64,000 nt of DNA, taken from assembly GCF_002954265.1 (NCBI RefSeq), contig NZ_PPSL01000004.1:310001-374000 (forward strand), given 5' to 3'. The position numbers and the translations under genes are program-made. Under the pieces are notes generated by a model that ran no database searches, had not been told where the DNA came from, and saw only the letters and a program-made list of their open reading frames with translations. This document shows, piece after piece, positions 8,952 through 17,497 of the stretch (position 1 is the stretch's first letter; each line of letters opens with the position of its first letter). Source of the stretch: Flavipsychrobacter stenotrophus. GTDB taxonomy: Bacteria > Bacteroidota > Bacteroidia > Chitinophagales > Chitinophagaceae.

Positions 8952-8985
8952 GGTAAACTATTTATTGTTATGGTTTTCGTTTACC
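8952..8985 (+). terminator. Possible terminator after the E1 dehydrogenase
   Basis: A 7-bp inverted repeat GGTAAAC / GTTTACC with a 20-base loop lies 15 bases after the stop and is followed by AATAGTTTTTAT. The long loop makes it a weak candidate. Confidence 0.4.
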
Positions 8986-9079
8986 AATAGTTTTTATAAA
9001 TTTGGAAGATTAAGTAGTAATTTGCTGCTCGGCTTCCTTGTTTAGAGTAGTCACAGCATTAGTTTGTAAATTATTGTAT

Positions 9080-10009
9080 ATGAAGAAATTTATTGCGGCT
9101 TTATTTTTATTTGCAGCTACCGGCTCTTCTATGGCGCAGGTAATGAAACATAACAATAAATTCCCGTCTCCTGAAAGTGCTACTTACGACAATAATGGTA
9201 ACGATCTGAGAGGCTTTATCAATACAAATAAGATCGCTTTAATGAGCAAAGGGGGATTGGTAAACGATGCGTCTGCCAATACCTGGGGCTATGTAATGAT
9301 GAAAAATGTGAAGATTCCCGGCCAGAGCAAGAAAGGGGAGCTGAACTACTATGAGTCATTCGATGTAAGCCTACTGCTTTATAGGTCTGCCGATGGTGCT
9401 AAGGCTACATGGTGGGCGCGTGAGTACAACAACCCTAAAGGACCAATGCTCTATTACAAGGCAGGTGATCCGGGAATGCTGAGTATCGAGAACGTAAAGT
9501 ATTCTGAAATTATTACCGACCTCAGACCTAAGAAGTTTACTCTTGTTGAATTCTACGATTCAATTTTCAGCTATAAGGACATTGATGTTGTACTCAATAA
9601 CACCATAGCTATGCGTGGTGGCACTATGAAGGAAAATAGTGATTATACTGCATTGGTTGATTTCTACAACGGTTTCCTTGGTAAATTCTCTTCTGTTAAT
9701 GATGCAGTACTGGACGATAAGTCATTCATTACCTTCTTCAAGAACGGCAGCAATAACTACATCGGTTACTTCAATGTGATCAATGGCAAACTTTCAGGAA
9801 CAGTAGAATTGATAGATGCTCCGTTTGAAAGAGACAGGATCAAGTTGGTGAATGATGTATTTAAGAAGCTTACCGGCAGCTACGTTTATGTTTATGGCGA
9901 TGATAGCTTTGGTTTCGACAGAATGATCAAAACGCGTGCTGACAAAGGCAACCTTAAAATTGACCGCAGAATGACCACCATGTCTTCAAAATTCAATCAG
10001 GACCAATAG
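9080..10009 (+). CDS. Secreted hypothetical protein, about 309 residues
   Basis: The ATG at 9080 starts a clear signal peptide, MKKFIAALFLFAATGSSMAQ; the longer frame from a TTG at 9038 adds residues that would bury it. The mature protein (about 289 residues) is rich in Asn, Lys and aromatic residues and has no motif I recognise. Segments such as YYESFDVSLLLYRSADG and GSYVYVYGDDSFGFDR suggest a beta-rich fold. It is a single-gene unit, closed by a strong terminator 28 bases downstream. Location is probably periplasm or cell surface; there is no T9SS C-terminal domain and no lipobox. Confidence 0.65.
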   Translation: MKKFIAALFLFAATGSSMAQVMKHNNKFPSPESATYDNNGNDLRGFINTNKIALMSKGGLVNDASANTWGYVMMKNVKIPGQSKKGELNYYESFDVSLLLYRSADGAKATWWAREYNNPKGPMLYYKAGDPGMLSIENVKYSEIITDLRPKKFTLVEFYDSIFSYKDIDVVLNNTIAMRGGTMKENSDYTALVDFYNGFLGKFSSVNDAVLDDKSFITFFKNGSNNYIGYFNVINGKLSGTVELIDAPFERDRIKLVNDVFKKLTGSYVYVYGDDSFGFDRMIKTRADKGNLKIDRRMTTMSSKFNQDQ

Positions 10010-10036
10010 TCGACTACAATCAACACTTTTAATACT

Positions 10037-10066
10037 AAAGAGACACAGCAATGTGTCTCTTTTTTT
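10037..10066 (+). terminator. Strong rho-independent terminator
   Basis: A perfect 11-bp stem (AAAGAGACACA / TGTGTCTCTTT) is capped by a GCAA tetraloop and continues into a run of T. It ends the transcript of the secreted protein at 9080-10009. Confidence 0.9.
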
Positions 10067-10092
10067 ATTGGGTATTGATCTTTTAACATCGT

Positions 10093-10114
10093 GGGCAATC
10101 TCTGGAGGTTGCCC
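10093..10114. repeat. GGGCAA...TTGCCC hairpin repeat, copy 1
   Basis: GGGCAA and TTGCCC arms surround a 10-base centre (TCTCTGGAGG). Related copies with the same arms and a different centre lie at 12811-12832 and 46344-46365, always between genes. Confidence 0.65.
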
Positions 10115-10213
10115 TCATAAGTCGGGGGGCTTCCTTGTGTAAACCAGATGAATGCCTGCTGTCTGTCTCAGACCGAGTGTGCTCTGGTCGATTCTCTTTG
10201 AGGGCAGCACTTG

Positions 10214-10255
10214 CATCCTCCTTTTCCTTCAATCCTCACGATCCTGATTCAGACG
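10214..10255. repeat. CATCCTCC...GATTCAGAC dispersed repeat, copy 1
   Basis: Begins CATCCTCCTTTTCCT and ends GATTCAGACGA. A closely similar copy lies at 24192-24236, and more distant copies at 12861-12905 and 24134-24180 share the closing GATTCAGACAA. All are intergenic. Confidence 0.7.
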
Positions 10256-10269
10256 AAGAACCACACAAA

Positions 10270-10301
10270 AAAAGAGACGCTCGTTTCGGAGCGTCTCTTT
10301 T
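10270..10301 (-). terminator. Terminator of the Lys/Thr-rich mini-protein gene
   Basis: A perfect 13-bp stem with a 6-base loop, with A and T tracts at its ends, so that on the minus strand it runs into TTTT. It lies 18 bases past the stop of the 10320-10511 gene. Confidence 0.85.
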
Positions 10302-10319
10302 GCAACAGTAACGGAAGAA

Positions 10320-10511
10320 TTACTTCTTCTTAGTTTCTGTTTTTGTTTCAGTCTTCTTTGTTTCAGTCTTCTTAGTTTCTTTCTTACCGTCAGTTTTAGT
10401 TTCTGTCTTGGTAGTTTTCTTAGTTTCTTTCTTTTCAGTTTTTGCATCCTGTGCAAAAGCTACTGAGCCCATAAGCAACAGAGCAGCAACGGTAGTTACG
10501 ATTTTTGTCAT
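10320..10511 (-). CDS. Secreted Lys/Thr/Glu-rich low-complexity mini-protein
   Basis: A 63-residue protein. The ATG at 10511 begins a textbook signal peptide (MTKIVTTVAALLLMGSVAFA, cleaved before Gln). The predicted mature 42 residues after Gln consist of only six amino-acid types: 17 Lys, 14 Thr, 7 Glu, 2 Asp, 1 Ala and 1 Gly, arranged as runs of KKTETK. It is therefore very basic and probably unfolded. The longer frame starting at 10643 is unlikely because the best promoter in the window (10529-10559) lies inside it. It forms its own transcription unit with a strong terminator. Binding to polyanions (envelope polysaccharide, lipid A, DNA) is a guess. Confidence 0.75.
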   Translation of the reverse strand: MTKIVTTVAALLLMGSVAFAQDAKTEKKETKKTTKTETKTDGKKETKKTETKKTETKTETKKK

Positions 10512-10528
10512 TTTTGAATGGTTTTGTG

Positions 10529-10559
10529 CAAAGCTAATCAGTAATTCCATTAAATGCAA
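10529..10559 (-). promoter_or_regulatory. Complete Bacteroidota promoter for the Lys/Thr-rich mini-protein
   Basis: On the minus strand TTG (10559-10557) is followed by exactly 20 bases and then TAGCTTTG (10536-10529), an exact match to TTG-N19/20-TAnnTTTG. It lies 17 bases upstream of the ATG at 10511. Confidence 0.8.
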
Positions 10560-10667
10560 CAGTTGGGGTAATAACATTTTATACTTAATGTAATCTTTAC
10601 AGAAGGTGCATATTCCTAAAGCTATGATAATAACGATCAACAATTAGTAAAATACCCTTCAGCCAGT

Positions 10668-10675
10668 TAACTTTG
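10668..10675 (+). promoter_or_regulatory. Bacteroidota -7 box (TAACTTTG) before the ABC-F gene
   Basis: TAACTTTG ends 7 bases before ATG 10683. No clear -33 TTG is visible at the expected distance. Confidence 0.55.
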
Positions 10676-10682
10676 CAGCCTT

Positions 10683-12641
10683 ATGTTAATGTCATTACAG
10701 AATCTTTCCTTCTTTTTCGGTGCAAGGCCGATATTAGAAAACTCCAACTGGCAGATAAATACAGGTGAACGTATTGGTCTGGTAGGTAGCAATGGTGCCG
10801 GTAAATCTACACTGCTACGCCTTATGACGGGTGCTTATACGCCCAATGAAGGCTCAATAAACAAGCCCAAAGATGTGTCTCTTGGTTTCTTTAACCAGGA
10901 TCTGTTAAGTTTTTCAACCAACGATTCTATTCTTAAAGTAGGTATGCAAGCCTATGAAAAGGCCCATGAGGTAGAGAAGAAGATGGATAAGATCCTTAAA
11001 GATCTGGAGTCAAAGCCCGATGACGAAGACCTGCTCGACGACTATAGTCACGCCCTGCATGATTTTGAAGTAGCGGGTGGTTATGAAATGGAGCATAAGA
11101 CTGCCGAAGTGTTGGAAGGCCTTGGTTTCACCACTGCCGATCTGCAGCGCCCATATGATCAGTTCAGTGGAGGATGGCGTATGCGCGTGTTGCTGGCAAA
11201 GATGATGCTACAGGCACCGGAATTACTACTGTTAGATGAACCTACGAATCACCTTGATCTTCCGTCTATTGAGTGGTTGGAACGTTACCTCATCAGCTAC
11301 CCGGGTAGTGTGGTTATCGTTTCGCACGATAGGTACTTCCTCGACCGAATGGTAACGAAGATAGTAGAAGTATGGCAGCGCGACCTGATACAATATACCG
11401 GTAACTACACCTTCTTTATAAAAGAGAAGGAAGAGCGCATGGTACTACAGCAGCGTGCTTTTGAAAACCAACAGGACTACATAAAGCAGCAGGAACGTTT
11501 CATTGAGCGTTTCCGTGCACAGGCTACCAAGGCCGCACAGGCGCAGAGTGCTATCAAACGTCTGGACAAGTTAGATATGATCGAGGCTCCGGATAGCTCT
11601 ATGCCTACCATGAACATCAACTTTGATGTTGGTACACAGCCAGGCAAAATAATAGTAGAACTTAAGAATATAACCAAGAAATATGGTCCGCTCACTATAC
11701 TTGATAATGCGCAGGCAGAGATTAACCGTGGTGATAAGATCGCGCTGATCGGCGCCAATGGTAAGGGTAAGTCTACCTTGCTGAGGATAATAGCAGAGCA
11801 GGAAGGCTTTGAAGGCGACCGTAAATGGGGCCACAATGTGGAAGAAAGCTTCTATGCACAGCACCAGCTCGAAGCACTGAACGTGGAGAACGAGATACTG
11901 GAGGAAATGAAGATGTGCGGTAGTGGCAAGAATGAACTGGAGCTCCGCCAACTGTTGGGTTGCTTCTTGTTTAGCGGAGATGATGTGTTCAAGAAGATCA
12001 AGATACTTTCGGGTGGTGAAAAGGCAAGGGTAGCATTGGCAAAGGTAATAGCCGCTAAGGGCAACTTCCTGATGCTGGATGAACCTACCAATCACCTGGA
12101 TATGCAGTCGGTAGATATGCTTATCGATGCCCTGAATAAATACAAGGGTACTTTGATACTGGTATCGCACGATCGTTATTTCATCAGCAAGACGGCTAAC
12201 CGTATCTGGAATATTGAAGATGGTAAGATCAACGACTTCCCGGGCGATTATACAGAATTTACGGTATGGCAGCAGGACAAGGTAAAGCGCGAGCAACTAG
12301 CTAATGCCACAGCAAAAGCAGCACCTGCAGCAAAGAAGGAAGAAAAGCCGGCCCCAAAGCCGAAGAATAACCTAAGCAACGAGCAGCTTAACAATCTTAG
12401 AAACGAGCACAAAAAGCAGCAGAAGGCATTCCAGAAACTGGAGGAAGAGATCAATAAACTGAAACAAGATGCACAGGCATTAGAGTTGAAGTTGGCTGAT
12501 CCTGCAGTATACAGCAACAAAGACGAATTCAAAAAGGTAGATGATTTGTACAAGTTGTCGTCTAACCGCTTGGCTCAGCTGAACAAAGACTATGATAAAG
12601 CCTTCGAGCAGATCATGGAGCTGGAAGAAAAAATGGGATAA
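10683..12641 (+). CDS. ABC-F family ribosome-associated ATPase
   Basis: A 652-residue protein with two ABC ATPase domains and no membrane segment, as in the ABC-F family that acts on ribosomes rather than in transport. Domain 1 has Walker A GSNGAGKST (35-43), signature FSGGWRMR and Walker B LLLLDEPTNHLD. Domain 2 has Walker A GANGKGKST (357-365), signature LSGGEKARV and Walker B FLMLDEPTNHLD. An interdomain linker rich in charged residues lies at about 250-310. A long Lys/Glu-rich coiled coil (about 565-652) follows domain 2, as in Uup-type members. A second possible start, MSLQNL, lies two codons in. A strong terminator follows. Confidence 0.93.
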   Translation: MLMSLQNLSFFFGARPILENSNWQINTGERIGLVGSNGAGKSTLLRLMTGAYTPNEGSINKPKDVSLGFFNQDLLSFSTNDSILKVGMQAYEKAHEVEKKMDKILKDLESKPDDEDLLDDYSHALHDFEVAGGYEMEHKTAEVLEGLGFTTADLQRPYDQFSGGWRMRVLLAKMMLQAPELLLLDEPTNHLDLPSIEWLERYLISYPGSVVIVSHDRYFLDRMVTKIVEVWQRDLIQYTGNYTFFIKEKEERMVLQQRAFENQQDYIKQQERFIERFRAQATKAAQAQSAIKRLDKLDMIEAPDSSMPTMNINFDVGTQPGKIIVELKNITKKYGPLTILDNAQAEINRGDKIALIGANGKGKSTLLRIIAEQEGFEGDRKWGHNVEESFYAQHQLEALNVENEILEEMKMCGSGKNELELRQLLGCFLFSGDDVFKKIKILSGGEKARVALAKVIAAKGNFLMLDEPTNHLDMQSVDMLIDALNKYKGTLILVSHDRYFISKTANRIWNIEDGKINDFPGDYTEFTVWQQDKVKREQLANATAKAAPAAKKEEKPAPKPKNNLSNEQLNNLRNEHKKQQKAFQKLEEEINKLKQDAQALELKLADPAVYSNKDEFKKVDDLYKLSSNRLAQLNKDYDKAFEQIMELEEKMG

Positions 12642-12701
12642 TGTATTTAATGGCTGAAAGGCGCAATTGCTGAATTGCTCAATGAAGTTGATAAAATATA
12701 G

Positions 12702-12738
12702 CGGGCTATTCTTTGTATGAGAATAGCCCGTTTTTTTT
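12702..12738 (+). terminator. Rho-independent terminator after the ABC-F gene
   Basis: A 10-bp stem CGGGCTATTC / GAATAGCCCG with a 9-base loop is followed by eight T. It lies 60 bases past the stop codon. Confidence 0.9.
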
Positions 12739-12810
12739 GTTCTGTTATTTGCCCGCATCCGCAGCTGTTGCGTCTCCTTACCAATAGCCGACAGGTCGGT
12801 TCAGTCGTAG

Positions 12811-12832
12811 GGGCAATCCCTTGCGGTTGCCC
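12811..12832. repeat. GGGCAA...TTGCCC hairpin repeat, copy 2
   Basis: GGGCAA / TTGCCC arms around TCCCTTGCGG. The 22 bases are identical to copy 3 at 46344-46365, including the preceding GTAG. Confidence 0.75.
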
Positions 12833-12860
12833 TGCGTAAGGCTGTATTCGCTTTGGTGGA

Positions 12861-12905
12861 TCTGTGAAATCTGAGCAATCCTCTTAAAATCCGTGATTCA
12901 GACAA
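12861..12905. repeat. GATTCAGAC dispersed repeat, copy 2
   Basis: Contains TCTGTGAAATCT, TCTTAAAATCC and GATTCAGACAA, in common with 24134-24180 and 24192-24236. It directly abuts the stop codon of the methyltransferase gene. Confidence 0.6.
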
Positions 12906-13496
12906 TCATTGCACCACAATATACTCCAACCTTTCAGACACTCTCTTCCCAATGGTACATCTTTGTATATCTTCCTCTTTAAAACCTATACGATACAAAG
13001 AGTCCCTGAAATCTCTGAAATCCCGACCAATCAATAAACCTCCCTTCCTTATTTTCGGCAACCATCTTTGAATCATATCCCGGTGGAAATCGGACATCGA
13101 GCTGCATTGCAGATCATAGAAGATAAAGTCAAAAGTTCCGTCCTCTATTTCTTCTGCTATTTCCTTTGCATCGCCCTTTATCAGGGTTGTTCGATTGGAG
13201 AAGCTATTGAGTTTTCGCCGGCATTTTGTCTCGTTTTGTGCGTTCTTTTTGTAAGCACTACCATCCATTGGTATCCACAGATCAATGCCGGTAAGATGGA
13301 TATCTTTATTGGTCTTCAACACCCGATACATGCTTCTGCCGCCTTTTGCACCCAGCTCCAATCCGTTTTTAAATTGCCGTTCTTTAATGAAGTAGGGGAG
13401 GTCGAAGATGAACCAGCCTTTGAATTTTATCCATTGTATGAGGCCCATTTCGTCCTCATTAAGCTCCTTTACGGGCTGTAGGGTTTCTGATATCAT
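12906..13496 (-). CDS. Class I SAM-dependent methyltransferase
   Basis: A 196-residue protein with a Rossmann methyltransferase core. Motif I is LELGAKGGRSMYRVL (about residues 46-60), the acidic loop after strand 2 is LTGIDLW, motif post-I is IKGDAKE, and motif IV is FDFIFYDLQCSS. The C-terminus KGGLLIGRDF... IGFKEEDI fits small Methyltransf_24-type enzymes. The substrate is unknown. The gene is isolated on the minus strand; a dispersed repeat touches its stop codon. The ATG at 13496 is the natural start. Confidence 0.8.
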   Translation of the reverse strand: MISETLQPVKELNEDEMGLIQWIKFKGWFIFDLPYFIKERQFKNGLELGAKGGRSMYRVLKTNKDIHLTGIDLWIPMDGSAYKKNAQNETKCRRKLNSFSNRTTLIKGDAKEIAEEIEDGTFDFIFYDLQCSSMSDFHRDMIQRWLPKIRKGGLLIGRDFRDFRDSLYRIGFKEEDIQRCTIGKRVSERLEYIVVQ

Positions 13497-13642
13497 AGAG
13501 GGTTTATTAGTGATGCTTATGCGTAATCAACTAATATACAACGTATCTTTTCCCTGTTTAGTATTTATTATTCTTATTTTGTTGGGGCAGAATTGATTTA
13601 GTTCCTCAACTTTCAAACCGCTACCTTATTATATGGAAAGAT

Positions 13643-14800
13643 TCACACCACAGCCACATACTTCCTCTTGCGCTTTCGTCCTATCCATATAAGTGTGCCG
13701 GTCACCGGCAGACTGGCTGCTACCAAGCTGCCTACAAAAGCCATTATCTTCCCCGGCAGTCCCAGTACAGCACCTACATGTATGTCATAGTTCATCCCTA
13801 TCAATTGCTCTCCGCGGTTCTTTGGGTCATAGTTACGCCTGTACAGCAATTGCCCACTATATTGATCATACCGCAGTTCATCAAAGTTGTAGTACGTTTC
13901 CTTCCCTCTGTAGCCAAGTATAGAGTAGTAGCCATCTTTGCTGCCCGGCAATGACACGCCTATGCGTTCTTCTTTTTTAAACAGCCTCGACGCATGGTCA
14001 AAGGCTATATCTAAAGGCGATGTGGTATTTACCGCTGTTGCCGTAGATTTTGTGGCCACATATACCGGCGGTGTTACACTTTGGGTAGCCACCACATACA
14101 CTGTTTTCTGAAACCAATCAAGCGCCCACACCATACCGGTCAGGGAGATAATTAAGGCAATACTCATGGCATAAAATCCGGGCACTTTATGCAGGTCATA
14201 CACCAGGCGTTTAAAGGTAGCATTCCATTTTATCCGCAGGCTGTTGTTTATGTTGGTTTGGTTCCATTTCTTGGGCCACCAGAGTATCATGCCCGTTATC
14301 AGCATGATCACAAATAGCAGTGTGGCATAGCCCACTATGGGTTGTCCGTAACAGGTATTCAACAGCAGGCTCCAGTGCAGGTATTTTACCATGTTGAAAA
14401 AATTGTACTTGTAGTCAATAACACCAGTCACCTTTCCGGTATATGGATCTACGCACGCAACCTGATGGTACGTTAGTGCACCAAAGTAGGTCAATGCGCT
14501 TTTGTCGCCTTCTTTGTATGCCCCAAACTCCCACGCTCTATCGGCTTGCCGGTGGCAGGTTATAAAGTTCACCGGTTTGTCTTTGCCCAGTGTTGTTTGG
14601 GCGCTACTCAGTAATACTGACAGCGGGAGTGCAGTAGTGTTCCGTTTTTCTATGAAGAATAACTCTTCATAATAGCTCTCATTGATCTCTTTCTGAAATA
14701 CATAGAGGCATCCGGTAATGGCCACTATAAACACCACCAGCCCGGACGCCAGTCCGAGCCAGAGGTGTATTTTTCTTACTGCTTTTTTGAAATTGGTCAT
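13643..14800 (-). CDS. PepSY-associated transmembrane protein
   Basis: A 385-residue inner-membrane protein of the PepSY-associated TM family, which accompanies TonB siderophore receptors and is thought to help ferric-siderophore reduction or uptake. Four membrane helices can be seen: LWLGLASGLVVFIVAITG near the N-terminus, YATLLFVIMLITGMILWW, FYAMSIALIISLTGMVWA and a C-terminal GKIMAFVGSLVAASLPVTG. A periplasmic PepSY-like segment lies between helices 1 and 2. A basic tail, RKRKRKY, is cytoplasmic. The start codon lies a single base after the stop of the siderophore-type receptor, so the two are translationally coupled. Confidence 0.88.
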   Translation of the reverse strand: MTNFKKAVRKIHLWLGLASGLVVFIVAITGCLYVFQKEINESYYEELFFIEKRNTTALPLSVLLSSAQTTLGKDKPVNFITCHRQADRAWEFGAYKEGDKSALTYFGALTYHQVACVDPYTGKVTGVIDYKYNFFNMVKYLHWSLLLNTCYGQPIVGYATLLFVIMLITGMILWWPKKWNQTNINNSLRIKWNATFKRLVYDLHKVPGFYAMSIALIISLTGMVWALDWFQKTVYVVATQSVTPPVYVATKSTATAVNTTSPLDIAFDHASRLFKKEERIGVSLPGSKDGYYSILGYRGKETYYNFDELRYDQYSGQLLYRRNYDPKNRGEQLIGMNYDIHVGAVLGLPGKIMAFVGSLVAASLPVTGTLIWIGRKRKRKYVAVV

Positions 14801-14801
14801 T

Positions 14802-17189
14802 CTAGAATTTGTAAGTGATGCTTAGCCTGCTGTTACGTGGTGCTTCTGCCTGCCAGTAGTAAAATCCGCCGTAGGCGTAGTAAGATCCGCTATACAGATA
14901 AGTGTTCAATAGGTTAAACACATTGGCCGTAAGTTTCAGGTTGCCTTTCTCCCAAAACAGGCCACCATCCAGCCTGAAGTAGTCGGGCAGATTTTTGGTC
15001 CCCGCTGTTCCCCAGCTCCATGTATCCCTGTCGGCCTGGTAGTTAAACCCGGCAGATACACCTACTCCGCTTAGCGCACCACTTTGTATTTTGTAGCTCA
15101 ACCATGCGTTTATATTGTGCATGGCATATCCCGGTATGCGGTTGCCGGCCTTCATTTCTGTTATACCAGTGGCCACGCTTGTTACTCTTGAATCTGTATA
15201 AGCATAGTTAACGATCAGGTTCAGCCCTTTAGCCAGCTCTCCTTTCATGTCAAATTCCACACCCTGTGTTACTTTTTCGCCAAGCACTACAGAGAACCCT
15301 TCTGCTGCCGAATTGTTGGGGTCCGTTGTCAGTTCGTTATTTTTCATTATCCTGTACACAGATAGGGTAGTGTTCCACTTGCCATTCATCCATTCTTTCT
15401 TAACGCCGGCTTCTATGTTATCGCCTGTTATTGGCTTCACCTTTGCGCCATTTCTCATCACGCCTGTTTGCGGAATAAAAGCTTCGTCAAACAAGGCATA
15501 GAAAGACGTCTGGGTGTTCAACGAATAACTCAATCCTACTCTTGGTGTAAACTGTTTGCCAATGTCGGGCTTACCACCATAGGCCGATTGGCTTACATAG
15601 GTGTAGCGGCCTGCAAGTGTAAGGCGTAGTTTATTATCCATAAAGCCTAGCTCGTCCTGCAGATATAATCCTGTTGATCTTTGATTTATAGTTCCATAGG
15701 CCGCATTGGCTCTTTCTTCCAGCGATCTGGTTCTGTCAAATACCGGGTATCCATTTACTGGTGTACCATATACCGGCTGATAAGTGTTGAACTCCGCGCC
15801 CACCGAGTCCAAGTCATGGCTCTGGCTCCAATCGGCCATATAGTTTTTGGTAGACATATCCAGCCCACCCAGTATTCTGTGATGGATGTTCCCGGTATTC
15901 ATATCGCCATTCACATATGCCTGCCCCGATTTGATCTCGCTTGCAGCATCCCATATGCTCACATTGCGTATCATAGTGCCATCATCATTCACTTTTGTTG
16001 GCCACATAGATGATCCTGTCTGGTCATACTTCAGGTAGGCGGCTTGTGCTGTTATTTTCCATTGGTCATTGATCTTGTGTTGCAGGTTAAGGAAACTGCT
16101 GTGGTCATTGATAATTGTAGGGTCCAGGCCCGGTTGCGCCACAGTAAAGTCTATCGGCAATTGCGCATAGCCTTTTGTAGAATAGGCATAGTAACTACCC
16201 ACGTTCGACATCTTTACATGTTGCAGTGTGTATTCAAATGTCAGCGTAGTTAGGTCGTTTAGTTTGTAAGATAGTACTGGTGCTATGCTATACCTGTTGT
16301 TATATTCATAGGGCCTGAAAGAGTTCTTGGTCTGGTCCATCAGGTTAAGCCTGTAAGAGAGTTTACCGGCTTTGTCCAGCCTTCCGTCCACATCTACGGT
16401 TGCGCGGTAGAGGTCGTAACTACCCATGGTTAATGAGGCTTCACCACTGGTGGTGTTGCCGGTTGGTTTCTTGGTCACTACATTATACATTCCGCTTGGA
16501 TCTCCATTGGCCATCATAAACCCTGCAGGGCCTTTTACAAATTCTATATGGTCTGTAAAGCTCATGTCTTCTGTAAGTGGCCCCCATGATGAGTTCACCA
16601 CATTTACCCCATTGCGGAAAGCGGCTATCTGCGAACCGCGCATATTGATGCGCGCATAAAGATCGCCCCAGTGTTCCAGCTTAGTTGCTCCGCTTACGTT
16701 TCTTATGGCCCCGTCGCTCATGCTTATCACCTGCTGGTCGGCAAGTGCCGCACCAGATACTATCTGTATGTTCTGCGGTACATCCTTTAGTGGCTCGTTA
16801 AGTCTCAGGCTGTTCGATGCCTTATCTGCCTTGTATTTATTTTTGGTAGTGCTCACCACAACTTCCTTAAGTTGCTGTGCGGAAATATGCAGCGATATAT
16901 ATATCGCTGCTACCTTATCAGCCTCCACAAGTACTTGCTGTTTTATAGTGTCGTGGCCGGGATAGAATGCCGATAGCGAATAAGTGCCAGGTTGCATTTT
17001 TATTATTAAAAAGGAACCGTCATTGCCCGTATGCTTTGTGATGTTGCTGATCATAATAACAGCATCAGGTACTGGTTGATTATCGGTAGTAGTTATAATT
17101 CCTTTTATGGTGCCGGTTTGCGCCATACTGCTCGCAAACGATAAAACTAAAAGGCATAGGAATGCTGACTGAAGGATATTTTGCTTCAT
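14802..17189 (-). CDS. TonB-dependent siderophore-type receptor
   Basis: A 795-residue outer-membrane receptor. The ATG at 17189 begins the signal peptide MKQNILQSAFLCLLVLSFAS; the longer frame from 17246 would add 19 residues before it. A carboxypeptidase-regulatory-like domain (about 25-105) is followed by a plug domain with NEPLKDVPQNIQIVSGAALA and MSDGAIRNVSGATKLEHW, the pattern of ferrichrome/FhuE-type siderophore receptors. A beta-barrel ends in RLSITYKF. It shares an operon with the PepSY gene (1-base gap). Iron repression is expected but no Fur box was identified. A long structured leader (about 17190-17405) precedes it. Confidence 0.92.
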   Translation of the reverse strand: MKQNILQSAFLCLLVLSFASSMAQTGTIKGIITTTDNQPVPDAVIMISNITKHTGNDGSFLIIKMQPGTYSLSAFYPGHDTIKQQVLVEADKVAAIYISLHISAQQLKEVVVSTTKNKYKADKASNSLRLNEPLKDVPQNIQIVSGAALADQQVISMSDGAIRNVSGATKLEHWGDLYARINMRGSQIAAFRNGVNVVNSSWGPLTEDMSFTDHIEFVKGPAGFMMANGDPSGMYNVVTKKPTGNTTSGEASLTMGSYDLYRATVDVDGRLDKAGKLSYRLNLMDQTKNSFRPYEYNNRYSIAPVLSYKLNDLTTLTFEYTLQHVKMSNVGSYYAYSTKGYAQLPIDFTVAQPGLDPTIINDHSSFLNLQHKINDQWKITAQAAYLKYDQTGSSMWPTKVNDDGTMIRNVSIWDAASEIKSGQAYVNGDMNTGNIHHRILGGLDMSTKNYMADWSQSHDLDSVGAEFNTYQPVYGTPVNGYPVFDRTRSLEERANAAYGTINQRSTGLYLQDELGFMDNKLRLTLAGRYTYVSQSAYGGKPDIGKQFTPRVGLSYSLNTQTSFYALFDEAFIPQTGVMRNGAKVKPITGDNIEAGVKKEWMNGKWNTTLSVYRIMKNNELTTDPNNSAAEGFSVVLGEKVTQGVEFDMKGELAKGLNLIVNYAYTDSRVTSVATGITEMKAGNRIPGYAMHNINAWLSYKIQSGALSGVGVSAGFNYQADRDTWSWGTAGTKNLPDYFRLDGGLFWEKGNLKLTANVFNLLNTYLYSGSYYAYGGFYYWQAEAPRNSRLSITYKF

Positions 17190-17232
17190 GATTGTTGTGT
17201 TAAGATGAATTGAATGTGCATTGTATGGTGTC

Positions 17233-17400
17233 AGCTCCGTTAGCATTGCTCATATGCATACCTTCTTGCTCCCGGCAAGCACATGATAGTGCAGGCTAAC
17301 GGAGCTTACGCCACGTTAAGTACACAACGGCACAGGCCGTTATTAAAAAGTTATTGTTCAGATAGATCTCTGTGGATCTACCTCTGTTGGTGGGAGCAAG
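17233..17400 (-). promoter_or_regulatory. Structured 5' leader with two competing helices (candidate cis-regulatory RNA)
   Basis: Reading the minus strand, a 9-bp pair CTTGCTCCC / GGGAGCAAG (17392-17400 with 17265-17273) closes a region holding hairpins at 17360-17383 (9 bp, one wobble) and 17326-17341 (6 bp, AACGGC/GCCGTT). A second, perfect 12-bp pair AGCTCCGTTAGC / GCTAACGGAGCT (17295-17306 with 17233-17244) straddles the 3' arm of the first pair, so both cannot form as nested helices. The 5' arm of the first pair begins about five bases after the predicted transcription start. It resembles a riboswitch layout but no known class was recognised. Confidence 0.55.
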
Positions 17401-17411
17401 AATTACCGGGG

Positions 17412-17419
17412 CAAAAGTA
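17412..17419 (-). promoter_or_regulatory. Bacteroidota -7 box (TACTTTTG) of the siderophore receptor operon
   Basis: TACTTTTG on the minus strand matches TAnnTTTG. It predicts a transcription start near 17405 and a leader of roughly 215 bases, in contrast with the very short leaders of most genes here. Confidence 0.55.
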
Positions 17420-17497
17420 GGGAGCGCCGCAAACTAAGGCTTGCAGAATCAGGAAAAGTGTTTGCGTTTTCAGGAAACAAAAATTATTGGATGTATA

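Noticed and set aside
11571-12296. 241-codon open frame antisense to the ABC-F gene
   Set aside because: It lies wholly inside a strongly supported ABC-F gene on the other strand and has no recognisable domain or start context.
17233-17306. 12-bp stem in the siderophore receptor leader as a simple intrinsic terminator
   Set aside because: No T run follows the 3' arm on the minus strand, and the next gene on that strand starts only about 40 bases later.
17190-17405. Assignment of the leader to a cobalamin, TPP or FMN riboswitch
   Set aside because: The core motifs of those classes are absent, so only a generic structured-leader call is made.
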